This document shows positions 15,435-22,438 of a stretch of 35,918 bases of DNA, piece after piece (positions within the stretch are counted from its first letter, which is position 1; every line of letters starts with the position of its first letter). Origin of the DNA: Bacteroidales bacterium UBA6366 (GTDB taxonomy: Bacteria > Bacteroidota > Bacteroidia > Bacteroidales > UBA932). Location: assembly GCA_002438845.1 (NCBI GenBank), contig DJRG01000097.1, positions 1 through 35,918 on the forward strand, in the 5' to 3' direction. Under the pieces are notes generated by a model. The model searched no databases, had not been told where the DNA came from, and saw only the letters and a program-made list of their open reading frames with translations. A program made the position numbers and the translations under genes.

Positions 15435-18419
15435 CTACATCATAGTCTTAAGTTTCTCAAGACGCATCCTGACGTTGTCAAGCACGTCATCATTCGTGCC
15501 TTCAGCCGGCTTATAGCCATTCTGAACACTTTCGAACGTGGCCTTGGCCTGCGCGAGGTTATCCTGCTCGGCGAAAGAGTCGCCAAGGGTTATGAACGCC
15601 TTGGCAAGCCAGTAACTCTGGTCCCCGGCCTTCCCGGCGAACTCATAGACCTTCTTCTCCACGGTGTCATACTTGCCCTGGTCATAGGCGTCCTGGATGA
15701 TCATGTAGGCGGCTTCGGCCCCCTCGGCGGTGGAAGGAGCGGAGCTGAGGCTTGTGAATATTCCGAACGCGGCCTCACGCTCGTTCATCGAAAGCAGCGA
15801 CTTTGCCTTGACATAGTCAGCCTCGCGCCTCTCGGCGGAGGTGCTCTTGCCGTCAGCCTTCACCTTGTCGGCGCAGGACTTCGCAGAAGCCCAGTCACCG
15901 GCCTTATAGGATGAGCGCATCATCCCGACCCTCGCCGTGTGCCTGTTGTTTTCAGTCCCGGCATCCTCAAGCAATGAGGAATAGCCACCGAACGCATCCT
16001 TGTAGCGTTGCAGGTCGTAGGACAATTTTGAAAAGTTCAGAATGGCGGTCTCGGCGAAAGCGGAGCCCTCACCTTTCTCCATTGATTTTCTGTACCAGTC
16101 ACAAGCCTGTTCTTTCTTTCTGGTGTTCCTGTAGCACTCGGCGACGTAGAACTCCGCCTCCGGAACCTTCTGACCGGACGGATAGCGCTCAAGATAAGTC
16201 TGGAGTGAGGCCATCGCCTTGTCGTAGTTCTCCGTGAGGAAGACCTGCTCGGCGGCGTTGAAGTACATCGCCTCTTTCTCGCTGTCAGACTTGTCCTTGA
16301 TCACCCCGGCCTTGTCGGCGAAATCAATGTACTCATCGGTGCGTCCCTGCGACTGGTAGATCGACTCGATGGCCAGAAGGGCGTCCTGGGCATATTCAGT
16401 GCCAGGCATCTCCGCTATCACCTGCTTGTAGTAGCCAAGGGAGCGATCGTACTCGGACATATTCCTTGAGATCATTCCAAGCTCTATCAGGGAACGGGCC
16501 ACGATGGTCTTGTCTTTGGTGGACGAACGGAGCTTGGTGAAGGCGGAGACCGCTTCATCATTCCTGCCTGCGGCGACATAGGCTCTACCGAGCTCGAACA
16601 TGGCGTCCGCATAGTATTCCACAGACGATTTGGAGTCCAAAGCCTTTGAAAGCGCTCCGATCTTGCCGTTCATGTCACCAAGGAGTCCGTAGGCGATTCC
16701 AGCCTGGTAGTTCGGGTAGAGATTGTCCTTGAAAGGGAACCGCTTCAGAGCGCTCTCGTACTCAGCGATAGCGGACTTGTAGTCCTTGCGGTCGAAATCG
16801 CAGTCCGCGCGGCGCACGGCGGCATCCTCCCCCTCGGCCAGGTCGCGGCCTTGGAGATATTCGTCGAACCATTTGGCGGCGTTGTCGTAGTCCCCAAGAC
16901 GGAAGTAGCAGTAAGCCAAATCGTAAGGAATAAGGCGACCCTCCGTCTTTCCCTCCAGAGCAGAATTGTTGTACAGGTCCTTGAATGTGTCAAGCGCCTT
17001 GTCAAACTGATCGCTGCGATAGTAGGATTCCCCGAGCCAGTACCTTGAAAGCTGGGAGAACGGAGAACGCCTGTCGGCATAGAACGACGAAGCCCTGAGG
17101 AACGGGACAGCGTCTCTCCAGGAGCCGGTCTTCACGAGTTGCTCCGCCCTCAGATAATTAGCTTTCATGTAGTTGGCCCTCTGATCGGCATCCAGCATGT
17201 CTATGTTGGAATATGCCTCCACGGCTCCGGCGTAATCATGGCTGTAGAGCGACGCCAGCGCCATGTAACTATAGATTCTCTCCCCTTTCTTCTTGTCGGA
17301 ATATCTGGAAAGATATTCATTGAACACCGACGGGTTGTGGTTCAGGTCAAACGAAAGTTTGGCATAGTTGAAATGAGCGTCCTCCTGGATGTCAGGATTG
17401 AACGATCTCTGAGAAGCGTCCTTGAATGCATCGAGGGCGGCGACCTTGTTGCCGGTCCGGATGTAGCTGTACGCCAGATTGTAGTTCGCTATCTGACCGA
17501 TCGAGTCAGTCCTGTTCCTCATCAGGGAATAGTTGTCGATCGCCCCTTTGTAATCCCCGGTCGCGAACAGAAGCGAACCGGCGTAGAAATAGTCGTTGCG
17601 GTCCATGTCGTTCTCCCCGCTTCTGGCGACATCGTAATATTCCTTGGCCTTCTCCGTGTCGCCCTTGGCAAGATAGGATTCCGAGATGATCCTCGCCAAA
17701 TGCCTCTGACGTTCCATCGGGGCGTTCTCGAAGACCTTCACACCGTTCTTCAGGACGTATGAATAGTCCTTCCGCATGAAGCGGCACTCTACCATATAGG
17801 AGTTGGACATCTCGGTGAAACGAGGGTCCTTCGCCGCTTTTTCGAACCAATCGAACGCCTCGTCGAAATTCTTCTCGGAGTAGTTGATGTAGCCCAATGA
17901 ATATCTCGACGGCGCGGTGTAGTCCGACTGCACCCGCTTCTCCGACTTCTCGAACAAGGACTTTGCCTTAGCCAGATCACCTTGCTCGAAGTATGAATAT
18001 GCCCGCTTGAACGCGAATTCAGGGATAAGGTCTGAAGGCAAGGCTTTTTCACGAACCTTGTCAAACTCCGCGGCCGCGGCCTTGAAGTCCTGTGCGTCAA
18101 ACATATTCAAGGCCTTGTAGAAATGAATCCGCGGCACCAGGACAGAGTACGGGTGAGTTGAGACATATTCATCAGCCAATGTCTCGTTTCCGACTTCCTG
18201 AAGCCTGACGGCGCAAAGGGCCTCGTAGCCGCCGGCCGTCACATCACCGGTTTCGGCATAGATTTTCCCGAACAGGCTTCCCGCCCTCTCGAACATCCCG
18301 TGTCCATAGAGTTCGGTGGCGAGACGGTACTGCTCCTGTCCGGTTTCCTGCGCCGACACGGCCGTCACCGCCCCCAGCGACAGAGCCGCCATGATTATCG
18401 CGGCAAGTTTGCTTTTCAT
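15435..18419 (-). CDS. Large secreted TPR-repeat protein
   Basis: With ATG at 18419 the product has 994 residues. This start gives a clean signal peptide (MKSKLAAIIMAALSLGAVTAVSAQ). Longer in-frame starts up to 18554 would overlap the divergent ftsE promoter and lack a signal. After the signal it is almost entirely tetratricopeptide repeats, with repeated patterns such as YFEQGDLAKAKSLFEKS, YFRLGDYDNAAKWFDEYL and YVAAGRNDEAVSAFTKL. At least a dozen units are visible. Such proteins are periplasmic or outer-membrane-associated scaffolds. Coupling to a downstream beta-barrel gene 5 bp away suggests that the two products act together at the outer membrane. No catalytic domain is evident. Confidence 0.88.
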   Translation of the reverse strand: MKSKLAAIIMAALSLGAVTAVSAQETGQEQYRLATELYGHGMFERAGSLFGKIYAETGDVTAGGYEALCAVRLQEVGNETLADEYVSTHPYSVLVPRIHFYKALNMFDAQDFKAAAAEFDKVREKALPSDLIPEFAFKRAYSYFEQGDLAKAKSLFEKSEKRVQSDYTAPSRYSLGYINYSEKNFDEAFDWFEKAAKDPRFTEMSNSYMVECRFMRKDYSYVLKNGVKVFENAPMERQRHLARIISESYLAKGDTEKAKEYYDVARSGENDMDRNDYFYAGSLLFATGDYKGAIDNYSLMRNRTDSIGQIANYNLAYSYIRTGNKVAALDAFKDASQRSFNPDIQEDAHFNYAKLSFDLNHNPSVFNEYLSRYSDKKKGERIYSYMALASLYSHDYAGAVEAYSNIDMLDADQRANYMKANYLRAEQLVKTGSWRDAVPFLRASSFYADRRSPFSQLSRYWLGESYYRSDQFDKALDTFKDLYNNSALEGKTEGRLIPYDLAYCYFRLGDYDNAAKWFDEYLQGRDLAEGEDAAVRRADCDFDRKDYKSAIAEYESALKRFPFKDNLYPNYQAGIAYGLLGDMNGKIGALSKALDSKSSVEYYADAMFELGRAYVAAGRNDEAVSAFTKLRSSTKDKTIVARSLIELGMISRNMSEYDRSLGYYKQVIAEMPGTEYAQDALLAIESIYQSQGRTDEYIDFADKAGVIKDKSDSEKEAMYFNAAEQVFLTENYDKAMASLQTYLERYPSGQKVPEAEFYVAECYRNTRKKEQACDWYRKSMEKGEGSAFAETAILNFSKLSYDLQRYKDAFGGYSSLLEDAGTENNRHTARVGMMRSSYKAGDWASAKSCADKVKADGKSTSAERREADYVKAKSLLSMNEREAAFGIFTSLSSAPSTAEGAEAAYMIIQDAYDQGKYDTVEKKVYEFAGKAGDQSYWLAKAFITLGDSFAEQDNLAQAKATFESVQNGYKPAEGTNDDVLDNVRMRLEKLKTMM

Positions 18420-18457
18420 ATAGTTTTCCATCATTTTCATCAACGAAAAATATCTTA

Positions 18458-18465
18458 CAAATTTA
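18458..18465 (-). promoter_or_regulatory. -7 element for the TPR/beta-barrel operon (TAAATTTG)
   Basis: It is a perfect TAnnTTTG on the minus strand, 38 bp before ATG 18419. The -33 position at 19 bp spacing reads TGTT, a poor match. Predicted leader is about 30 nt. Confidence 0.5.
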
Positions 18466-18521
18466 CTTAAGGAAAATGAAAAATAACACACATATTTCCT
18501 AAATATACCCGAAAAATAAAG

Positions 18522-18529
18522 TATATTTG
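18522..18529 (+). promoter_or_regulatory. -7 element for ftsE (TATATTTG), near-leaderless start
   Basis: A perfect TAnnTTTG ends 7 bp before ATG 18537. Initiation 4-7 bp downstream would give a transcript with almost no leader. No convincing -33 element is seen at 19-21 bp. Confidence 0.5.
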
Positions 18530-18536
18530 CGTTACT

Positions 18537-19271
18537 ATGGAAATGAACGCGCAATCATCATCAAAAAGCGAGCCGCTTGTCTCTTTCCGGGACGCGGACA
18601 TCGTGAACGGGGAAAGCACCGTGATCTACGGGCTTGACATGGATGTGTTCCCTGGTGATTTCATCTACATCGTTGGCAAGGTCGGCACAGGCAAGACCTC
18701 TATCATCCGCACTATAATCGGCGAGAATCCTCTCGGAAAAGGCTCCGGCGAGGCTTGCGGCTTCAAACTGAATGGATTGAAGGACAGGGACATCCCTTAC
18801 CTACGCCGTAGGATAGGAGTGGTGTTCCAGGATTTTCAACTGCTGATGGACAGGACTGTCGAGAGCAATCTGGAATTCGTGCTGAAAGCGACAGGTTGGA
18901 AGGACCGGAACGAAATCGACAGGAGGATCACGGACGTTCTTCACGATGTGGGGATGGAGAACAAGGCGCACAAGATGCCGCACCAACTGTCCGGAGGCGA
19001 GCAGCAAAGAATCGCCATCGCGCGCTCCCTTCTCAACAGGCCTCAGCTCATCATCGCCGACGAGCCGACCGGCAATCTGGACAACGAGACGGCCGACGGC
19101 ATACTTCGTCTTCTGACCGGAATCAACAAGGAGGACGGCACGGCCATCGTGATGGTGACTCACAACAGAGGTATCTTTGAGAAATACCCCGGCCGGGTCT
19201 TCGTCTGCAAGGACGAGAAGTGTAAGGAGAACAAGAACGACGAAGTCATCGACCTGGCTCTGACCATCTAA
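18537..19271 (+). CDS. ftsE: FtsE-like ABC transporter ATP-binding protein
   Basis: The product has 244 residues and is a single ABC ATPase domain. Walker A is GKVGTGKTS (about 47-55), the Q-loop is VVFQDFQLL, the signature LSGGEQQR, Walker B LIIADEP, and the H-loop VTHN. The FQDFQLLMDRTVESNLEF segment is typical of FtsE, which with membrane partner FtsX controls septal peptidoglycan hydrolysis. An N-terminal extension of about 12 residues (ATG at 18543 is an alternative start) and a short lysine-rich C-terminus are present. ftsX is not adjacent; nth follows after 4 bp. Another FtsE/LolD-type ATPase cannot be excluded. Confidence 0.82.
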   Translation: MEMNAQSSSKSEPLVSFRDADIVNGESTVIYGLDMDVFPGDFIYIVGKVGTGKTSIIRTIIGENPLGKGSGEACGFKLNGLKDRDIPYLRRRIGVVFQDFQLLMDRTVESNLEFVLKATGWKDRNEIDRRITDVLHDVGMENKAHKMPHQLSGGEQQRIAIARSLLNRPQLIIADEPTGNLDNETADGILRLLTGINKEDGTAIVMVTHNRGIFEKYPGRVFVCKDEKCKENKNDEVIDLALTI

Positions 19272-19275
19272 GCCC

Positions 19276-19923
19276 ATGCTTAAGAAAGACCGCTACAATC
19301 AGATTCTCCGCTGGTTTCAGGCCAATCAGCCCGAGGTCAGGACGGAGCTTCACTACGAATCCCCTTTCCAGCTTCTTGTCGCCGTGATCCTCAGCGCGCA
19401 ATGCACGGACAAAAGGGTGAATATGGTGGCTCCGGAACTGTTCCGGAGATTTCCCGGGCCGGAGGATCTCGCCTCAGCCTCTTTCGAGGATGTGCTCGGG
19501 GTGATCAAAAGCATATCCTACCCCAACAGCAAGGCCGCCCACCTCATCGGGATGGCTCAAAAATTGTTGCGTGAATATTCCGGCGAAGTTCCCTCCGACA
19601 TTGACAAGCTGATGACCCTGCCGGGAGTCGGACGCAAGACGGCCAATGTGCTTGCGTCCGTGATCTACGACAAACCCGTCATAGCGGTGGACACTCATGT
19701 TTTCCGTGTCTCGCACCGGATGGGTCTGTCTGACGGAAAGACCGTGGAGGTGGTTGAGAAGGAACTTGAGTCACACATTCCGGCCGAACTGAGGGCAAGG
19801 GCCCACCATTGGCTCATTCTCCACGGACGGTACACCTGCACGGCCAGAAACCCGAAATGCGAAGAGTGTCCGCTGAGGGACTGGTGCCGTGACTACGAAC
19901 AGAAACACAGAATGATATTATGA
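19276..19923 (+). CDS. nth: Endonuclease III (DNA glycosylase/AP lyase)
   Basis: The product has 215 residues, normal length. It removes oxidised pyrimidines from DNA and nicks abasic sites. The helix-hairpin-helix LPGVGRKTANV contains the catalytic lysine, and VDTHVFRVSHR contains the catalytic aspartate. The C-terminal iron-sulfur loop has the canonical C-x6-C-x2-C-x5-C spacing (CTARNPKCEECPLRDWC). It starts 4 bp after ftsE and its stop overlaps the antiporter start by 4 bp (ATGA), indicating one operon. Confidence 0.97.
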   Translation: MLKKDRYNQILRWFQANQPEVRTELHYESPFQLLVAVILSAQCTDKRVNMVAPELFRRFPGPEDLASASFEDVLGVIKSISYPNSKAAHLIGMAQKLLREYSGEVPSDIDKLMTLPGVGRKTANVLASVIYDKPVIAVDTHVFRVSHRMGLSDGKTVEVVEKELESHIPAELRARAHHWLILHGRYTCTARNPKCEECPLRDWCRDYEQKHRMIL

Positions 19924-21410
19924 TACAGTTTTCCCCTGAGAACATACTCCTCATCGGATCCATCCTGATCTTCACGGCGATACTCATCAGCCGCGCCGGG
20001 TTCAAGTTCGGGATTCCGGTCCTGCTCTTGTTTATCGTCGTCGGGATGGCGTTCGGAGTCGACGGACTCGGCCTTGCGTTCGACAATTTCCACATCGCGC
20101 AGTTCATCGGCACCATCGCGCTCTGCGTCATCCTGTACTGCGGCGGTCTGGAGACGAAATTCGACACTATAAAACCCGTCTTGAAAGAAGGTATCGTACT
20201 GTCCACGGTCGGGGTCTTCCTGACGGCTCTGTTCACCGGAGGGTTCATCTATTTATTGACAAGGGTCGGGCATCTCTCAGAGGGGATGTCTATCGTGATG
20301 TGCTTCCTGCTGGCGGCCGTGATGTCCTCCACCGACTCGGCGTCAGTGTTCAACATCCTGAGGAACGCCAAGATGAAGCTGAAGGAGAACCTTCAGCCTG
20401 TACTTGAGCTGGAGTCCGGATCCAACGACCCGATGGCCTACGTCATCACCATCGTGCTCATCCAGTGCGCCCAGCAGCTTTTCGAGCCGGCCTCCGGAAT
20501 CAACATCGACTACGCAAGGATGGTCGGCAACGCGCTTCTGACATTCACCATGCAGCTTGGAATCGGAGCGATCATGGGTGTGGGACTCGGGCGCGCGTTC
20601 TCATGGGCTCTCGGAAAGCTGAGCCTTAACGGAGCGTCCCTCTATGCCATCCTCGTTCTAAGCATCGGATTCTTCATCTATTCCATCACAGGGCTTGTGA
20701 ACGGCAACGGATTCCTTGCCATCTACCTCGCCGGTGTGATCATCGGCAACAAGCCTATGGCTCACAAGAAGGAGGTCTTCCGGTTCAGCGACACTGTCAC
20801 ATGGCTGATGCAGATGGGGATGTTCCTCACGCTCGGGCTGCTCGTCAACCCGAAGGAAATGCTTTCCGTGGCTCCGGTCGCCCTGCTCATCGGAGTGTTC
20901 CTGACCTTTGTCGGCCGTCCGCTTGCCGTGTTCATCTCGCTCCTGCCGTTCAGAAGGCTTTCATTCAAGGCAAGAGTGTTCATCTCATGGGTCGGGCTCA
21001 AGGGAGCCACACCTATCATTTTCGCGATATTCACGGTTGTGGCCGACATTCCGGGATCCGACCAGATCTTCAACATTGTCTTTTTCATCACAATGGTCTC
21101 CATGTTGATCCAAGGCATGAGCATCCCGGCCGTGGCCCGGAAACTGAACCTTGCGCTGCCTCAGGACAAGGCTCCGGAGACTTTCGGCATCGAGATTCCG
21201 GAGGAGGCCGGCAAGCTTATGGACCACCGGCTTACTGAATCCGATCTGGCGACGGGGAACACACTTAAAGAGGTGGCGTTGCCGGAGGGGACTCGTGTCG
21301 TGATGATTAAGAGGGACGGTGAGTTGATCGTCCCTGACGGTTCTGTCAAGCTCAAGGTCGGGGACAAGCTGCTCATGATTATGGGCAACCAGTTTGACGA
21401 ATCGGAATAA
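19920..21410 (+). CDS. CPA1-type potassium or sodium/proton antiporter with TrkA-C domain (NhaP2/CvrA-like)
   Basis: The product has 496 residues. About twelve to thirteen membrane helices cover 1-395, followed by a soluble tail. Family motifs include SSTDSASVFNIL, LESGSNDPMAYV (the acidic ion-binding region) and SWVGLKGATPIIFA. The tail from about 410 to 490 ends in a TrkA-C-like fold (ALPEGTRVVMIKRDGELIVP then LKVGDKLLMIMG), which in NhaP2-type K+/H+ antiporters is regulatory. Proton-driven cation export from the cytoplasm is the likely role. The ion is not settled by sequence. Its start overlaps the nth stop, and the gpmA promoter -33 box lies inside its last codons. Confidence 0.9.
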   Translation: MIQFSPENILLIGSILIFTAILISRAGFKFGIPVLLLFIVVGMAFGVDGLGLAFDNFHIAQFIGTIALCVILYCGGLETKFDTIKPVLKEGIVLSTVGVFLTALFTGGFIYLLTRVGHLSEGMSIVMCFLLAAVMSSTDSASVFNILRNAKMKLKENLQPVLELESGSNDPMAYVITIVLIQCAQQLFEPASGINIDYARMVGNALLTFTMQLGIGAIMGVGLGRAFSWALGKLSLNGASLYAILVLSIGFFIYSITGLVNGNGFLAIYLAGVIIGNKPMAHKKEVFRFSDTVTWLMQMGMFLTLGLLVNPKEMLSVAPVALLIGVFLTFVGRPLAVFISLLPFRRLSFKARVFISWVGLKGATPIIFAIFTVVADIPGSDQIFNIVFFITMVSMLIQGMSIPAVARKLNLALPQDKAPETFGIEIPEEAGKLMDHRLTESDLATGNTLKEVALPEGTRVVMIKRDGELIVPDGSVKLKVGDKLLMIMGNQFDESE

Positions 21411-21423
21411 TGATGTAAATTTG
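21393..21423 (+). promoter_or_regulatory. gpmA promoter, perfect Bacteroidota consensus (TTTG-N19-TAAATTTG)
   Basis: The -33 TTTG is at 21393-21396 and the -7 TAAATTTG at 21416-21423, with exactly 19 bp between them. The predicted start is near 21430, leaving a leader of about 27 nt before ATG 21457. The -33 box lies within the coding end of the antiporter gene. This is the best promoter match in the window. Confidence 0.85.
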
Positions 21424-21456
21424 CGGCCCAAAAAGAAAACCAAATTATTAGAGAAT

Positions 21457-22203
21457 ATGAAAAGAATAGTACTCATCCGTCACGGCGAAAGCCAGTGGAA
21501 CAAGGAGAACAGGTTCACAGGCTGGACCAACGTAGACCTCAGCGAAAAAGGCGTTCAGGAAGCCCTCGACGCCGGAAAGGCCCTTAAAGAGGCCGGGATC
21601 ACCTTCGAGGTCGCCTACACCTCTTATCTTAAGAGAGCAATCAAGACCCTCAACAACGTCCTTGACGCAATGGACCTTGACTGGATCCCTGTAAAGAAGA
21701 CTTGGAGGCTCAACGAGAAGCACTACGGAATGCTTCAGGGTCTGAACAAGGCCGAGACCGCCCAGAAGTACGGCGACGAGCAGGTACTCATCTGGCGCCG
21801 CAGCTTCGACGTGGCTCCTCACAACCTTCCTGAGGACGATCCTAACAGTGCGACCAAGGATCCTCGCTACGCCCTCGTTCCTGATCAGTACATTCCTCGC
21901 ACAGAGGCTCTGAAGAACTGCATCGAGCGTGTGATGCCTTACTGGGAGTGCGAGATCTTCCCTGCCCTCAAGCAGCATGACAACATCGTGGTTGTGGCTC
22001 ACGGCAACAGCCTCCGTGGCGTTGTGAAGCACCTCAAGGGAATCTCAGACGCTGACATCGTCGGCCTGAACATCCCTACAGCCACCCCATACGTGTTCGA
22101 GTTCGACGACGATCTCAACCTCGTAAAGGATTACTATCTTGCTGATCCTGAAGAGCTCAAACGCAAGCAGGAGGCAGTTGCAAAGCAGGGGAAGGCGAAA
22201 TAA
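21457..22203 (+). CDS. gpmA: 2,3-bisphosphoglycerate-dependent phosphoglycerate mutase
   Basis: The product has 248 residues, matching the usual dPGM length. It interconverts 3- and 2-phosphoglycerate in glycolysis. The phosphohistidine motif is LIRHGESQWN with the catalytic H near residue 9. The ENRFTGWTNVDLSEKG segment and the second histidine in VVVAHGNSLRGVVKHL are present. An in-frame upstream start at 21394 would lie before the promoter and add an untypical sequence, so ATG 21457 is chosen. Codon use is strongly biased, as expected for a highly expressed gene. Confidence 0.97.
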   Translation: MKRIVLIRHGESQWNKENRFTGWTNVDLSEKGVQEALDAGKALKEAGITFEVAYTSYLKRAIKTLNNVLDAMDLDWIPVKKTWRLNEKHYGMLQGLNKAETAQKYGDEQVLIWRRSFDVAPHNLPEDDPNSATKDPRYALVPDQYIPRTEALKNCIERVMPYWECEIFPALKQHDNIVVVAHGNSLRGVVKHLKGISDADIVGLNIPTATPYVFEFDDDLNLVKDYYLADPEELKRKQEAVAKQGKAK

Positions 22204-22205
22204 TT

Positions 22206-22284
22206 ATTTCGCTGCGCGAAATACTATTCACCACCAGTCCCTACGGGACAGCCCCGGTGGGGCACTGGGGAGCGTTCTCCCCAG
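22206..22284. repeat. Cluster of three perfect stem-loops after gpmA
   Basis: There are three hairpins. The first is ATTTCGC/GCGAAAT at 22206-22222 with a 3-nt loop. The second is GTCCC/GGGAC at 22237-22249 with a 3-nt loop. The third is CTGGGGA/TCCCCAG at 22265-22284 with a 6-nt loop. None is followed by a clear T-run, so simple intrinsic termination is doubtful. GC-rich text continues to about 22310 (GCGTCGCTTCGCTCCGAG). It looks like a structured intergenic repeat element. Confidence 0.55.
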
Positions 22285-22347
22285 ACCCCTTGCGTCGCTT
22301 CGCTCCGAGGTCCTACATTTGAGGGCGTACTTTAAAGAGACATTCTA

Positions 22348-22397
22348 TTACCGGACGATTGTAACCGAAATGTAACACGGTTGCAACCGTCCGGTAA
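22348..22397. repeat. 20-bp imperfect inverted repeat overlapping the putative Pho box
   Basis: The arms at 22348-22367 and 22378-22397 match at 18 of 20 positions (TTACCGGACG at the outer end) around a 10-nt centre. The right arm contains a smaller perfect palindrome, CGGTTGCAACCG. The same bases also form direct repeats (22360-22399). Confidence 0.7.
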
Positions 22398-22399
22398 CA
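22360..22399 (+). promoter_or_regulatory. Putative Pho box: four 11-bp direct repeats upstream of the PiT gene
   Basis: The units TGTAACC (22360), TGTAACA (22371), TGCAACC (22382) and GGTAACA (22393) are separated by 4-bp spacers, so each starts exactly 11 bp after the last. PhoB-family activators bind 7+4-bp tandem repeats of this form (E. coli TGTCAT-type units). The gap of 9 bp between the last unit and a -7-like GAATTTTG at 22409-22416 also fits, and no -33 TTTG is present, as expected for an activator-dependent promoter. A PhoB-like gene lies 3.2 kb away. Binding by that protein is inference. Confidence 0.65.
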
Positions 22400-22408
22400 T
22401 TTTATGGT

Positions 22409-22416
22409 GAATTTTG
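22409..22416 (+). promoter_or_regulatory. -7-like element for the PiT gene (GAATTTTG)
   Basis: It matches TAnnTTTG at five of six fixed positions and lies 22 bp before ATG 22439. The predicted start is near 22423. It lacks a -33 TTTG; the tandem repeats at 22360-22399 take that place. Confidence 0.45.
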
Positions 22417-22438
22417 CGCTCGAATTATAGAAAGAATT

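Noticed and set aside
18420..18554. N-terminal extension of the TPR protein from 18554
   Set aside because: It would cross the divergent promoters and the ftsE start and would bury the signal peptide; ATG 18419 is preferred.
22348..22397. Inverted repeat as an intrinsic terminator of gpmA
   Set aside because: The stem is strong but is followed by TTTTATGG only after the next repeat unit, and the position fits a promoter better than a terminator.
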